Source of the DNA: Myxococcus eversor
GTDB lineage: Bacteria > Myxococcota > Myxococcia > Myxococcales > Myxococcaceae
Reading direction: 5' to 3'
Assembly (NCBI RefSeq): GCF_010894455.1
Contig: NZ_JAAIXY010000032.1
Coordinates: 39,139 to 103,138 of the forward strand
Length of the DNA: 64,000 nt
Shown: positions 9,243 through 18,275 of the stretch, one piece after another
Layout: each line of letters opens with the position of its first letter
Numbering within the stretch: the first letter of the stretch is position 1
Notes under the pieces: model-generated
What the model was told of the DNA's origin: nothing
Database searches by the model: none
Seen by the model: only the letters and a program-made list of their open reading frames with translations
Program-made: the position numbers and the translations under genes

Positions 9243-12200
9243 TCACCGAGTGCTCGCCTCGGGAGGCTTCTCCTGGGGGTGAGCGTCCCAGCGAATCCAG
9301 CGCAGGTCCCTCACGAAGAGGGTGTAGAGCACCGGGACGAGCAGCAGCGTCAACACCGTGGCCACGGTGAGTCCGCCAATCTGCGCGTAGCACAGGGGTT
9401 GCCACAGCGGCCCGCCATGCAGTGCGAGCGGGATGAGCCCCAGCACGGTGGCTGCCACCGTCACCAACACGGGCCGCAGCCGGTGCACGCCGGCATCGAG
9501 CAGCGACTCGCGCAGGGACTCGCCGCGCTCGTGCGCCTCTTCGATGTAGTCGAAGAGGACGATGATGTGACTGACGATGACGCCCATCAGGCTGATGATG
9601 CCCAGGAAGGCCATGAAGCTGAACGGCGCGCCCATGATGACCAGCGAGACGAGCGCCGCCGCCGCGCCGAAGGGCAGGGCCGCGAAGACGACCAGCGGCT
9701 TGACGGCGTTCTTGAACTGGATGACGAGCATTACGTAGATGGCGACGATGAGCATGCCCAGCACGACGACCATGCTGGCGAAGCTCTTCTTCTGCTCCTC
9801 GGCCTCGCCGCCAATCTCCAGCGTGTAGCCGATGGGCAGGCTCTTCTGGAGCGCGTCGAGTCCGGGGCGCGCCTCCTTCATCACCTCCGACGGGAGGACC
9901 CCCGGCTGGGGGAAGGTCGCGACGGTGATGGTGCGGAACTGGTTGCGGCGTCGGATCTTCTCCGTCTGGAGCGAGTAGGTGACGCGGGACACCTGTCGCA
10001 GCGGTACCTTCTGGGGCCCGGTGCGAGAGCTGACGTAGAGGTTCTCGATGTCGCCGAGCCGGGCGCGCTCCTCCGCGCGGAGCCGGGCCACGATGTCGAT
10101 TTGATGGATTCCCTCGCGAAGCTGGCCCACCGTCATGCCATTCATGGCGACGGCGGAGGACGTGGCGACGTCCAGGTTGGTGACGCCAGCGAGGTTGGCG
10201 CGGTCCGGGTCCACCTCCAGCTTCACGGAGAACGTGTCGCTGCCCCAGTCATCCCGCGTGCGCGCCGTCCCGGGGACCGCGCGGAAGATGGCCTTGGCGC
10301 GCTCGGCGATGGCTCGGAGCTGGGAGATGTCCTCGCCGGAGATGCGGATGGACACGGGGATGCCCACCGGCTTGCCCGTCTCCAGCTCGCGCACGTCGAT
10401 GCGCGCCCCCGCGATTCGCCGGGACAAGGCCTCCTGGAAGCGCGGCACCAGCAGGCGGGTGTCTTCCTTGTTGCGAACCTGGACAACGAGCTGCGCGTAG
10501 TTGAATTGCTGGAGCTCCGGCGCCACGGAGAACCAGAAGCGCGGGCCGCCTCCTCCAATGAACTCCGTCACCGATTCGAGAATCTCGTGGGGCCTGCCGC
10601 CGTCCTTCGCGTGCACCTCGCCGTAGTCCGCCGCCACCTCCTGGAGGATGCGCGTGGCTTCGCGGGCCGTGTCTCGCGTCGCGGTGAGGGTGGCGTCCTC
10701 GGGCAGCCAGACGTCCACATAGGACAGATAGGACAAGTCCTTGGGGAAGAAGGCGGATCTGACGCGGGTGCCCACCAGCGCCCCCGCGACGAGGATGACC
10801 AGCGAGACGCCGACGACGAGGATCCGGTGGTCGATGGCCCAGCCGACGACCTGTTGGTAGCGCCGGGCGAAGCTCCGCGGGCTCTGCTGTTCAATGGGCA
10901 CCTCCGCGTGCTCGGGCGCGCGGAGGATGGTGGAGCCCAACAGCGGGATGAACGTCATGGAGACGATGCGGGAGGCCACCAGGGACAGGGTGAGGACGAT
11001 GGGCAGCGTGCGGATGAACCGGCCGGTGTCCCCGGGCAGCGAGAGGAAGGGCAGGTAGGCGGCGATGTTGGTGAGGGTGGCGAAGAGGATGGCGGTGGCC
11101 AGCTTCGTCGGCCCGAGCCACGCGGCGATGCGCGGCTTCCAGCCCATGGCCAGCGAGCGTTTGATGGCGTCGCTCGCGACGACAGGGTCGTCCACCAGCA
11201 GGCCCAGCGCGATGATGAGCGACGCGATGGAGATCTGCTGGAGGTCCACGCCGAACACGTGCATCAACCCGAAGGTCATCGCCAGGGTGATGGGAATCGA
11301 CAGGGCCAGGAGCAGGGCGGTGCGCCACTCCCAGAAGCCGATGAGCGCGACGAGGACGACGAGGATGATGGCCTCGTAGAGCGACGACATGAACAGGTCG
11401 ACGTTCTCCTTCACCTGGAGCGGCTGGTCCGACGTGCGGCGGATGACGAGGTCCTCGGGGAGCAGCCGCTTGACGTGGGCCAGCTCCGCGTCGACCGCCT
11501 TTCCGAAGGAGTCGATCTGCTCTCCGGGCCGCATGTTGACGGCCAGGGTGATGGCGCGGTTGCGGACGAAGTGGCCCTGGGCGTTGCGTGCATCCAGGTA
11601 GTTCAGGAAGCGGGGCGGACTCTGGTAGTCGCGGCGCACGTCCACCAGGTCTCGCAGGTACACCGGCGTGCCACCGCTGGGCGTGGCGAGGATGTCACCC
11701 AGTTGCGTCTCGCTGGTGAGCTCGCCGGACGGGTCGATGGTGATGCTCTTGCCGCCAATCTCCAGGATTCCGCCGGGCGCGGTGATGTTGCGCGCGGAGA
11801 TGAGGTTGGCCAGCCCCGACTGGTTGACGCCGTAGGAGGCGAGGCGCTCCTGGGAGTACTCGAGATAGATCTTCTCCGGCAGGACTCCGGTGCGGGTCAC
11901 CTTGGAGACGACGGGCAGGCGCTGGAGGTGCCGCTGGAGGGTGTCGGTGAAGTCGTCGAGCTGCCGGTGGCTGTAGCGGTCCCCGGCGTTCTCCGTCAGG
12001 CGCGCCAGCGCATCCTTGGGCGAGCGCACGACGATGGGCCGCCACACGTCGGGATGCAGCTCGGAGAGGCTCAGGTGGTCCTGGGCGAACGCGCGCAGGT
12101 GTGCCAGCAGCTCGGCGTCGTCCAGTGACGTGGCCATGTCCACGCCGATGAAGCCGGGGCTCTGGATGAGCCGGGCGTCGTCCGTCTCGGCCAGGGTGTC

Positions 12201-12896
12201 GAAGAACTGGCGCGCCTGGTCTCCCAGCCGCTGCATGGATGTCGCGTTGATGGCGGGGGGGAAGCTCACGACCACCGTCGCGCGGGAGTGATGGGACTTC
12301 GCGGAGGCGCGGACGTCCTCGATGGCGCGGGCGATGGCGCGAGCGCGCAGCTCCAGCTCCACGTCGTTCGCCTGCGGACTGGCCACCGTGAGCATCAGCG
12401 TGGCGGTGTCTCCGAAGTCCTTCAGGAACTGCACGGGGCCTGCGCCCGAGGGCAGGTCTCGAATGGTGTCGAGCCGCCCCTGGATGTCGTCGAACTCCTT
12501 GGCCCGGTCCGTCACGTCCTCCTTCAGCGTGACGTAGACGACGGACAGGCTGGTGCGACTGATGGATTCAATCTTCTCGACGCTGGCGTTCTCGGAGATC
12601 TTCTGTTCGATGCGGCGGGTGACGAGCTGTTCGATCTTCTCCGCCTCGGCCCCGGGCCACAGGCAGGTGGCCACGGCGACACGCACGGCGATGACGGGGT
12701 CCTTCGCCTTGGGCATCTTGAAGTATCCGTAGACGCCCCACGCGAGGGTGAAGGCGAGGAAGACCCACGCCACCTGGCGCTTCTCCGTGAAGTAGCGCGC
12801 GGTGTTGTGCTTGTGGCGCACCAGGGCTTCGTCGCGCGCCCGCTCCGCCTGCTCGGGATTCGGAGGCGGGCCGGACTCGTCAGTGGGAGCGCTCAA
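9243..12896 (-). CDS. RND-family efflux transporter permease (HAE1/AcrB-like)
   Basis: A 1217-residue inner-membrane proton/drug antiporter subunit. It has the RND plan of two six-helix bundles separated by large porter loops. The proton-relay Asp pair of TM4 is present in GLLVDDPVVASD. It is longer than typical AcrB proteins (~1040): there is a ~40-residue hydrophilic cytosolic N-terminus and about 150 extra residues in the first porter loop (roughly 175-330). The start is TTG, overlapping the adaptor stop by four bases (TTGA), so the two genes are translationally coupled. With the adaptor and barrel protein upstream it forms an export operon; no TolC-type channel gene is in the window. Substrate is unknown. 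Confidence 0.93.
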   Translation of the reverse strand: MSAPTDESGPPPNPEQAERARDEALVRHKHNTARYFTEKRQVAWVFLAFTLAWGVYGYFKMPKAKDPVIAVRVAVATCLWPGAEAEKIEQLVTRRIEQKISENASVEKIESISRTSLSVVYVTLKEDVTDRAKEFDDIQGRLDTIRDLPSGAGPVQFLKDFGDTATLMLTVASPQANDVELELRARAIARAIEDVRASAKSHHSRATVVVSFPPAINATSMQRLGDQARQFFDTLAETDDARLIQSPGFIGVDMATSLDDAELLAHLRAFAQDHLSLSELHPDVWRPIVVRSPKDALARLTENAGDRYSHRQLDDFTDTLQRHLQRLPVVSKVTRTGVLPEKIYLEYSQERLASYGVNQSGLANLISARNITAPGGILEIGGKSITIDPSGELTSETQLGDILATPSGGTPVYLRDLVDVRRDYQSPPRFLNYLDARNAQGHFVRNRAITLAVNMRPGEQIDSFGKAVDAELAHVKRLLPEDLVIRRTSDQPLQVKENVDLFMSSLYEAIILVVLVALIGFWEWRTALLLALSIPITLAMTFGLMHVFGVDLQQISIASLIIALGLLVDDPVVASDAIKRSLAMGWKPRIAAWLGPTKLATAILFATLTNIAAYLPFLSLPGDTGRFIRTLPIVLTLSLVASRIVSMTFIPLLGSTILRAPEHAEVPIEQQSPRSFARRYQQVVGWAIDHRILVVGVSLVILVAGALVGTRVRSAFFPKDLSYLSYVDVWLPEDATLTATRDTAREATRILQEVAADYGEVHAKDGGRPHEILESVTEFIGGGGPRFWFSVAPELQQFNYAQLVVQVRNKEDTRLLVPRFQEALSRRIAGARIDVRELETGKPVGIPVSIRISGEDISQLRAIAERAKAIFRAVPGTARTRDDWGSDTFSVKLEVDPDRANLAGVTNLDVATSSAVAMNGMTVGQLREGIHQIDIVARLRAEERARLGDIENLYVSSRTGPQKVPLRQVSRVTYSLQTEKIRRRNQFRTITVATFPQPGVLPSEVMKEARPGLDALQKSLPIGYTLEIGGEAEEQKKSFASMVVVLGMLIVAIYVMLVIQFKNAVKPLVVFAALPFGAAAALVSLVIMGAPFSFMAFLGIISLMGVIVSHIIVLFDYIEEAHERGESLRESLLDAGVHRLRPVLVTVAATVLGLIPLALHGGPLWQPLCYAQIGGLTVATVLTLLLVPVLYTLFVRDLRWIRWDAHPQEKPPEASTR

Positions 12897-14020
12897 GGAA
12901 TCACCTCGACCGCTTCGCCGTCGGACAGGAGGCTGGCTCCGGTGACGACGATGCGCTCACCGGCCTGGAGCCCCTGCTTCACGGGGATGACGTTGCCCAG
13001 GTATTCGCCGAGCGTCACCTCGCGGGCATGCACCAACGCCTTGCCGTCCTGGTCCTGGAGGATGAACACGGCGAAGCCGTCGGGTTTGCCGGGGGCGCGG
13101 ACGATGGCGGACAGGGGCACGAGCAGCTCGGGCTGGAGCCGCGCGGAGCCTCCGTCGCGCAGTGACAGCGCGGCCACCATGCCGGGCTTGAGCCGCTGGT
13201 CAGCGTTGGGGATGGAGACCTCCACGGCGAAGACGCGACTCTTCGGGTCCGCGGACGGAGCGATGCGGGAGATGCGTCCCTCGAACTGCTGACCGGGAAA
13301 GGCCTGGGTGATGACGGCCTGAGGAGCGCCGAGTCGGACGCTGGGCAGCAGCGTGTCAGGTACGCCGAACACCACGCGCACGCTCTGAGTCTCCGCGACG
13401 GAGAATGCGACGGTGCCGGGCGCGGCGAGGGCGCCGACCTCCACCGCGCGCTTGAGCACCACGCCCGTCAATGGCGAGCGCAATTGCGTGTCATCGAGCG
13501 CGGTGCGGGCCTCCTCCACGCGCGCCCGGGCAACGGCGGCGGCTCCGGCGGCGCTGTCCCGCTGCGTGCGCGCGGCATCGAGCTGCGCGGGAGTCTGGAC
13601 CTCGGCGGTGACGAGCTTCGTCGTGCGGTCGAAGTTGATCTGCGCCTGCTCCTCGGCGGCGCGGGCCTGGGCGAGCGCCGCGCGGGCCTCGGTGAGCTTC
13701 TGCGAGTAGTCCGTCTTGCGCAGCGCCGCCAGCTCCATGCCCTCGCGGACGTTGTCGCCCTCCTGGAGGATGCGGGGGCGGCCGTCGACATCCCGCACCT
13801 TGGCGATGGACTCCACGTAGCCGCCGACCTTGAAGGCCAGGTCAACGCGGGTCGCGGGCTGAATCTCGGCGGAGAAGCGCGCGTCAGCGGTCGTCCCGGA
13901 GCGGCCCACGGTGGCGATGCGCACGGCGGTGGGCGGCGCGGCGGGAGGGGTACTCTGTCCGCACGCGAGCCCGAGCAGGGCCCACCCCATGAGAGTGAAG
14001 GCCTGGAACGACGTCCTCAT
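12893..14020 (-). CDS. RND efflux periplasmic adaptor (membrane fusion protein)
   Basis: A 375-residue HlyD/AcrA-type adaptor. It begins with a lipoprotein signal ending LLGLAC, so the Cys near residue 20 is probably lipidated and anchors the protein in the inner membrane. The barrel-sandwich (KVGGYVESI) is split by a coiled-coil hairpin (~110-185, rich in Ala, Glu and Arg) that contacts the outer-membrane channel. The family motif LRSPLTGVV follows the hairpin. It bridges the permease to a TolC-like channel. The stop overlaps the permease start, and the gene lies 166 bp downstream of the barrel-protein gene. Confidence 0.93.
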   Translation of the reverse strand: MRTSFQAFTLMGWALLGLACGQSTPPAAPPTAVRIATVGRSGTTADARFSAEIQPATRVDLAFKVGGYVESIAKVRDVDGRPRILQEGDNVREGMELAALRKTDYSQKLTEARAALAQARAAEEQAQINFDRTTKLVTAEVQTPAQLDAARTQRDSAAGAAAVARARVEEARTALDDTQLRSPLTGVVLKRAVEVGALAAPGTVAFSVAETQSVRVVFGVPDTLLPSVRLGAPQAVITQAFPGQQFEGRISRIAPSADPKSRVFAVEVSIPNADQRLKPGMVAALSLRDGGSARLQPELLVPLSAIVRAPGKPDGFAVFILQDQDGKALVHAREVTLGEYLGNVIPVKQGLQAGERIVVTGASLLSDGEAVEVIP

Positions 14021-14186
14021 GGCGCGGGCTCCTGCGATTCGGCAAGCGTGTTGCGTGAAGGACAGCCCCGGAGGATTGGGGCCATCCCGTGGGAGACCTC
14101 ACCACGGTGAAGAGACGACTCGGGTGTGGGCACGGTGTGGCGGGCGTCGCGTGTCACGCGCTCGACAGGGAAATCGAAGGGGATGC

Positions 14187-14819
14187 TCAGAGGACGACGA
14201 GCAGTCCCAGCGAGGCCGTCGGGTAGACCTGCCGCAGCGTCAGCTCGCCTCCGGTGACGCGCAGCTCGCGGGTGTCCGTGAAGGTGAACCCCGGTCCACC
14301 GCGCGCCGTCAGTCCCAGTCGCCCGGACCCCGGCCGCCACATGACGCCCACCGCAGGCTCCAGGAACGCCGTGGTGCTGGCGCCTTGAGACGGGCCCTTG
14401 CCGGAGCGCGCGACGAACTCCTCGAAGCCCGCCGTCAGCCCGACGAAGGGCCGCAGCGTTCCATTCGCGAGCTTCACCACCGTGTAGCGCGCGTCGGCGC
14501 CCACCGCGTAGTTGAGCTTCACCTCGCCCAGCTCCGCCCCATCGAAGCGCGTCCTCACGCCCACGGTGTTGCCCCACTGTCCCGCGCGCGTCATCAGGCC
14601 GAAGGAGAAGGGCCCGTCGAACGACGGAGAGATATCCAGGCGGACGCCGTACATGGACGCATCCAGCGCGGGCGGCTGAATCTCCAACAGCACCGCTCCT
14701 CGCCGCTCCCGCTCTCGCGGCGGAATCGTCTCCCCGGCGTCATCCGCCAGGGCCGGCGCCCCCAGCAATGCCACCAACGCCAGGACCACCTTCAGGGCTC
14801 CTCGTGACTGGACTCGCAT
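14187..14819 (-). CDS. Exported outer-membrane beta-barrel-like protein, first gene of the efflux operon
   Basis: About 210 residues with a signal peptide cleaved near ALADDAG. The mature part has alternating hydrophobic/polar strands with Gly and aromatic residues and ends in a hydrophobic LGLLVVL, as small outer-membrane barrels do. No specific family is recognised; it is too short for a TolC channel. The start at 14819 is preferred over the in-frame ATG at 14831 because GGAGAG sits a few bases upstream of 14819, while 14831 abuts the operator. It may sense or seal the envelope for the pump; this is inference from position. Confidence 0.65.
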   Translation of the reverse strand: MRVQSRGALKVVLALVALLGAPALADDAGETIPPRERERRGAVLLEIQPPALDASMYGVRLDISPSFDGPFSFGLMTRAGQWGNTVGVRTRFDGAELGEVKLNYAVGADARYTVVKLANGTLRPFVGLTAGFEEFVARSGKGPSQGASTTAFLEPAVGVMWRPGSGRLGLTARGGPGFTFTDTRELRVTGGELTLRQVYPTASLGLLVVL

Positions 14820-14831
14820 CGTGCTCTCCAT

Positions 14832-14864
14832 TTAGTCGTTCGACTAATTTAGTTACACGACTAA
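14832..14864. promoter_or_regulatory. Tandem TetR-type operator in the efflux/tetR divergent promoter
   Basis: Two 16-bp palindromic sites lie 17 bp apart. The first, TTAGTCGTTCGACTAA (14832-14847), has perfect 7-bp arms around TT. The second, TTAGTTACACGACTAA (14849-14864), has matching outer arms. They sit between the divergent barrel-protein and tetR starts, where a TetR dimer pair would block both promoters. Confidence 0.75.
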
Positions 14865-14954
14865 CTAAGGCGGGGCCTGAGTGATGTCAAGGCGACCGGG
14901 CAGCCGGGGTGGGGCGCGCTTGCGGGTGGGTGTCTGGCGTCCTATGGGGGACAG

Positions 14955-15689
14955 ATGGCCCGTCCACGCAGCGGCAAGACACCGTCGAGTCCTCCTCCGG
15001 AGCCGTCCGCTTCGGGCGAGCCGGATGCCCGCGAGCGCCTCATCGCCGCCAGCTCGCGCGTGCTCGCGGAGCGTGGCTACGACGCGACGACGGTGAAGGA
15101 GGTGGCGCGCGTGGCCGGGGTGAACCAGGGCCTGGTGCACTACTACTTCGGCAGCAAGGACGCGCTGCTGCTGGCCGTCACGCGCGAGCACAGTCAGCAG
15201 TACTCGGAGGAGCTGCGCCGGCTGCGCGAGGAGACGCCGCTGGAGCAACTGGCGGACACGAGCTTCGCGTGGGGCGAGCGTCACCTGCGCGCGTCACCCG
15301 AGCAGTTCCGCCTGCGCTATGAGCTGTTCGCGTTGGGGCTGCGCAATCCGGAGCTGACGTCCGCCGTCGCCGAGCTTCAGGCCCAGGGGGACCTGGAGGT
15401 GGCGCGGACGGTGGCCCGCTACCGGGGTGGAGACGCGGCGAAGCCTGAGCCCCTGGACCTGCACTACGCGGTCATCATCAAGGCGTGCTTCGACGGGCTC
15501 GCGCTCCAGGCGATGCTGGATTCGAAGTTCGACCCATCGCCCATCTACGCGCTCTTGAAGCACCTGGTGTTGTCGAGCGTGGAGGGGCCGGGGGGCGGAA
15601 AGCCGGCGCGCAAAAGCACCCGGACTCAGGCGCGCAGGGGCACGCCTCCCGCGCGCCGTCGTCGGGTGTCTCGTCGCACGCCTCGCTGA
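14955..15689 (+). CDS. TetR/AcrR-family transcriptional repressor of the efflux operon
   Basis: A 244-residue regulator. Residues ~25-75 form the TetR helix-turn-helix (TVKEVARVAGVNQGLVHYYF, then GSKDAL); the following helical domain would bind ligand and dimerise. It is divergent from the RND operon, and the intergenic space holds two palindromes, so autoregulation plus repression of the pump is likely. The start follows a good ribosome site (GGGGGACAG). The last ~40 residues are a very basic Arg/Lys/Thr tail not typical of the family; its DNA overlaps the convergent MBL gene by 64 bp. Confidence 0.88.
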   Translation: MARPRSGKTPSSPPPEPSASGEPDARERLIAASSRVLAERGYDATTVKEVARVAGVNQGLVHYYFGSKDALLLAVTREHSQQYSEELRRLREETPLEQLADTSFAWGERHLRASPEQFRLRYELFALGLRNPELTSAVAELQAQGDLEVARTVARYRGGDAAKPEPLDLHYAVIIKACFDGLALQAMLDSKFDPSPIYALLKHLVLSSVEGPGGGKPARKSTRTQARRGTPPARRRRVSRRTPR

Positions 15690-16549
15690 CTCGTGCTGGC
15701 TAGCGCGGTCCGCTGTCCTGGCGTGAGGAACCTCACCCGGCGGTCCCCTCGAAACGCGGCGCGCACCTGGGGCTCGGTGGAGAGGGGCTCGAAGGTGCCG
15801 TAGTGCATGGGGACGATGAGGGATGGGCGGAAGTACTTCCGGATGGCCAGCGCCGCGGTGTCGGGCCCCATCGCCCAGCGTCCACCTCCCGTGGCGAGCA
15901 GGACGATGTCCGGATGGAACAGCTCCTGGATGAGCGACGTGTCGCCGAAGAGCCAGGTGTCGCCCGTGTGGTAGAGCGAGCGTCCATCCGCGAAGGTGCG
16001 CACGTAGCCCAGCGGTCTTCCTCCCGGCTCCGTCGAGTGCATCGCGGGCACGGCATGCACCTGGACGTCGCCGAGCGTGAAGCCACCTCCCACGTTGACG
16101 CTGTGCTGCTGCGCTTCGGGAATCTTCATGGCCCGCAGGTGCTCGCCCGTGGTGACGATGAGCGCCCCCGTCACGCGGGCCAGCTCCGGGGCGTCACCCG
16201 CGTGGTCTCCATGGGCGTGCGTCACGAGGATGGCGGTGGGTTTCTCCTCGGCGAAGCGCGCGAGGGACTTCCACGCGGTGGGCGTGCTCGGGTTGTCCGT
16301 CAGCCACGGGTCGATGAGCAGGCGCGTTCCTCCAGGAGAGATGACCTCGAACGCGGCGTGACCGAGCCACGTCACGCGCAGGCCACTGGAGGGCTCGGGC
16401 GCCGCATTCGCTCGAGCAGTGGGTGCGGCCGGCGCTGGGGTGTCCGTCGCGGCGCGTCTCGCCGTACTCGGTGAGCAGGGCCTCGAGCGTCTCCGCGACC
16501 CGCGATTCACACTCCAGGGAGTCCGGTGTCCGAAGGGCCAGCGCGTCAT
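15626..16549 (-). CDS. MBL-fold (UlaG/UPF0173-like) metal-dependent hydrolase, N-terminus disrupted
   Basis: The fold begins at about residue 56 (LRVTWLGHAAFEV). It carries THAHGDHAGD as the HxHxDH metal site, HTGDTW for the bridging Asp, and PMHYGTFEP for the last His, so the catalytic core is complete. Such proteins hydrolyse lactones, phosphodiesters or related bonds; substrate unknown. The first ~40 residues of the ORF are an out-of-frame reading of the AraC-type gene. The Ala/Pro/Thr-rich stretch before the fold looks like the mature start of an exported protein whose signal peptide has been lost. Expression as drawn is uncertain. The 3' end overlaps tetR antisense by 64 bp. Confidence 0.65.
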   Translation of the reverse strand: MTRWPFGHRTPWSVNRGSRRRSRPCSPSTARRAATDTPAPAAPTARANAAPEPSSGLRVTWLGHAAFEVISPGGTRLLIDPWLTDNPSTPTAWKSLARFAEEKPTAILVTHAHGDHAGDAPELARVTGALIVTTGEHLRAMKIPEAQQHSVNVGGGFTLGDVQVHAVPAMHSTEPGGRPLGYVRTFADGRSLYHTGDTWLFGDTSLIQELFHPDIVLLATGGGRWAMGPDTAALAIRKYFRPSLIVPMHYGTFEPLSTEPQVRAAFRGDRRVRFLTPGQRTALASTSQRGVRRDTRRRRAGGVPLRA

Positions 16550-16937
16550 GGAGCGCGAGGGCCGCGAGCTCCAGGCGTCCCTGTCCGTGGGACAGCGCGG
16601 TGCTCAGGTGGGGTGTCCGCGAGAGACCGAGCAGGTGTGCCGCTCGCTCGACAAGGACTGGCGAGAAGGTGACGGACTGCGCGGTGACGGGCGCGTGGAT
16701 CCGCTCGTCGCGGTGCACCTCGCCCGGCTCCTTGAGTTTGATCCTCCGGCCGGGCCCATGGGTCCAGGTGCGCTTGCGGTACCAGAAGTCGAACGCGCCT
16801 CCATACGTCACGGTGAGGCCGTAGCTGGTGGAGTGGCCTGTCCACAGGCGGGTGTCATTCTCCACTCGGACCACCTGCATTTCGGGAACCGAGAGCGGGC
16901 GCCAGGCGACGATGGTGGCGGGGCGCGCGTGTGGCAT
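16440..16937 (-). pseudogene. AraC-family regulator, truncated: N-terminal domain only
   Basis: From MPHARPATIVAW onward, ~160 residues match the cupin-like effector domain of AraC-type regulators (VTYGGAFDFWYRKRTWTHGP, then EPGEVHRDE). The protein should continue into two helix-turn-helix motifs. Instead, after LTEYGETR the frame runs through the MBL gene out of frame and stops at 16194 with no HTH. The right boundary given is approximate. The simplest reading is a deletion that removed the DNA-binding half plus the 5' end of the MBL gene. Confidence 0.65.
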
Positions 16938-16949
16938 GGTGTTTCGACC

Positions 16950-16977
16950 TTGATGCTTTCTATCTCACGTTTAGGGT
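16950..16977 (+). promoter_or_regulatory. Putative sigma-70-type promoter for the TPR/cNMP protein
   Basis: TTGATG (16950-16955), 16 bp, then TAGGGT (16972-16977). The same TAGGGT element occurs in front of glyQ. It would give a leader of about 90 bases before 17076. Confidence 0.4.
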
Positions 16978-17075
16978 GCTTCACGAGGTAAGGGGCGTCG
17001 TGACAGTCGGGGGGGCGCGGTAAAAGCGCTGAACCGGGCCTTTTCTGGCGGCCTACCGGGCCGGAGGGATGTGAC

Positions 17076-18275
17076 ATGCCAGGAGCCACAGGCGGTCAGA
17101 GCGTGGGGGGCGCACGCATGGGGACGGATGCAGAGGGCGCGTTGCGCGCGGTGCGGTCGCTCGTGGAGCTGGACGAGACGGACGAGGCGGCACAGCTCTA
17201 CGAGGAACTGGGCGCCTCGCAACGAGAGCGGCTTCGAAAGCAGGCGGCCCAAGGGCCGGTGAAGGAGCGGCGCGGACTGGTGGAGGTGCTGCGCCGCGCG
17301 CGGGATTTCCTGGGCGCCGCCCGACTGATGGATGGCAGCGGCGACGACGCGGCGGCCGCGGACCTCTACGGCCAGAGCGGCCAGTACATGGAAGCGGCGG
17401 AGGCATGGCTGCGCGCGGGAGACTCCGAGCGCGCGGCGGCGGCCTTCGAGCGCGGCGGAGCCCTGGAGCGAGCGCTGGAGGTCTATCGCGGCCTGGGCGC
17501 GCGCGAGTCCATGGCGCAGTGCCTGGTCCGGCTCAAGCGGCTCTTCGACGCGGCGGACCTCTACCGGGAGCTGGGCCAGCCGCACGCGGAGGTCGAGGCG
17601 CTGGGCGGAGTGACGCCCGAGGACCCTCGCTACATCGAGGCCGTGCTGCGGATGTGCCGGCTGCTGGACGTGGAGGGATTCACGCACCGGGCGCTCGCCG
17701 TGCTGGTGGACGCGCTGGCCAGCTCCGAGGTGGCTCGCGCGGAGCCCGCGATGGTGACCGAGCGCGCGCGCCTCTTGCGGCGCATGGGGATGAACGCGGA
17801 GGCGGAGGCGGTGCTCGGGCGGCGCAACGCGGCCATCGCCACGCCGGTGGCCAACGGATATCGCTTCCTCAAGGCCATCCCCATCTTCAGCGAGCTGGGC
17901 CTGGAGGACATGAAGGACCTCTACCGGCAGGCGCGGCAGGTGGTGCTCGCGCAGGGCGCCGTGGTGCTGGAGAAGGGCGAGCCCGGCGTCGGACTGCTCG
18001 TGCTCCTGGAGGGGACGGTGGACGTGTTCAGCGGGCCGGATGCGGATGCGCGCCAGCTCAACTCGCTGGGGCCGGGCGCGTATCTGGGGGAGATCTCCCT
18101 GGTTCAGGACGGGCCGGTGTCCGCCCACGTGCGGGCCCGCACGGCCGTGCGCGCGCTGCGCATCAGCCGTGCCGCCTTCGAGCACTACCTGGACACCCAC
18201 GAGGCGGCGGCGCTGCGAATCTACCGGCTCTTCACCCAGAACCTCGCGGAGCGGGTGCGGGCCTTGAGCGCGTGA
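17076..18275 (+). CDS. TPR-like repeat protein with C-terminal cyclic-nucleotide-binding domain
   Basis: A 399-residue cytosolic protein. Residues ~20-255 are Ala/Leu/Arg-rich helical repeats resembling TPRs (AADLYGQSGQYMEAAEAWLR, then AGDSERAAAAFERGGALERA). Residues ~265-395 are a cNMP-binding (CAP_ED) domain: FSELGLEDMKDLYR, then VLEKGEPGVGLLVLLEGTV and GAYLGEISLVQDGPVSAHVRA, the last being the phosphate-binding cassette. There is no HTH or enzymatic output domain. The signal presumably acts through the repeats on a protein partner. The stop codon lies inside the stem of a bidirectional terminator shared with the next gene. Confidence 0.85.
   Translation: MPGATGGQSVGGARMGTDAEGALRAVRSLVELDETDEAAQLYEELGASQRERLRKQAAQGPVKERRGLVEVLRRARDFLGAARLMDGSGDDAAAADLYGQSGQYMEAAEAWLRAGDSERAAAAFERGGALERALEVYRGLGARESMAQCLVRLKRLFDAADLYRELGQPHAEVEALGGVTPEDPRYIEAVLRMCRLLDVEGFTHRALAVLVDALASSEVARAEPAMVTERARLLRRMGMNAEAEAVLGRRNAAIATPVANGYRFLKAIPIFSELGLEDMKDLYRQARQVVLAQGAVVLEKGEPGVGLLVLLEGTVDVFSGPDADARQLNSLGPGAYLGEISLVQDGPVSAHVRARTAVRALRISRAAFEHYLDTHEAAALRIYRLFTQNLAERVRALSA

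Noticed and set aside
9201..12128. 975-residue plus-strand ORF opposite the RND permease
   Set aside because: Shadow frame with His/Gln/Arg bias; the minus-strand RND gene is unambiguous.
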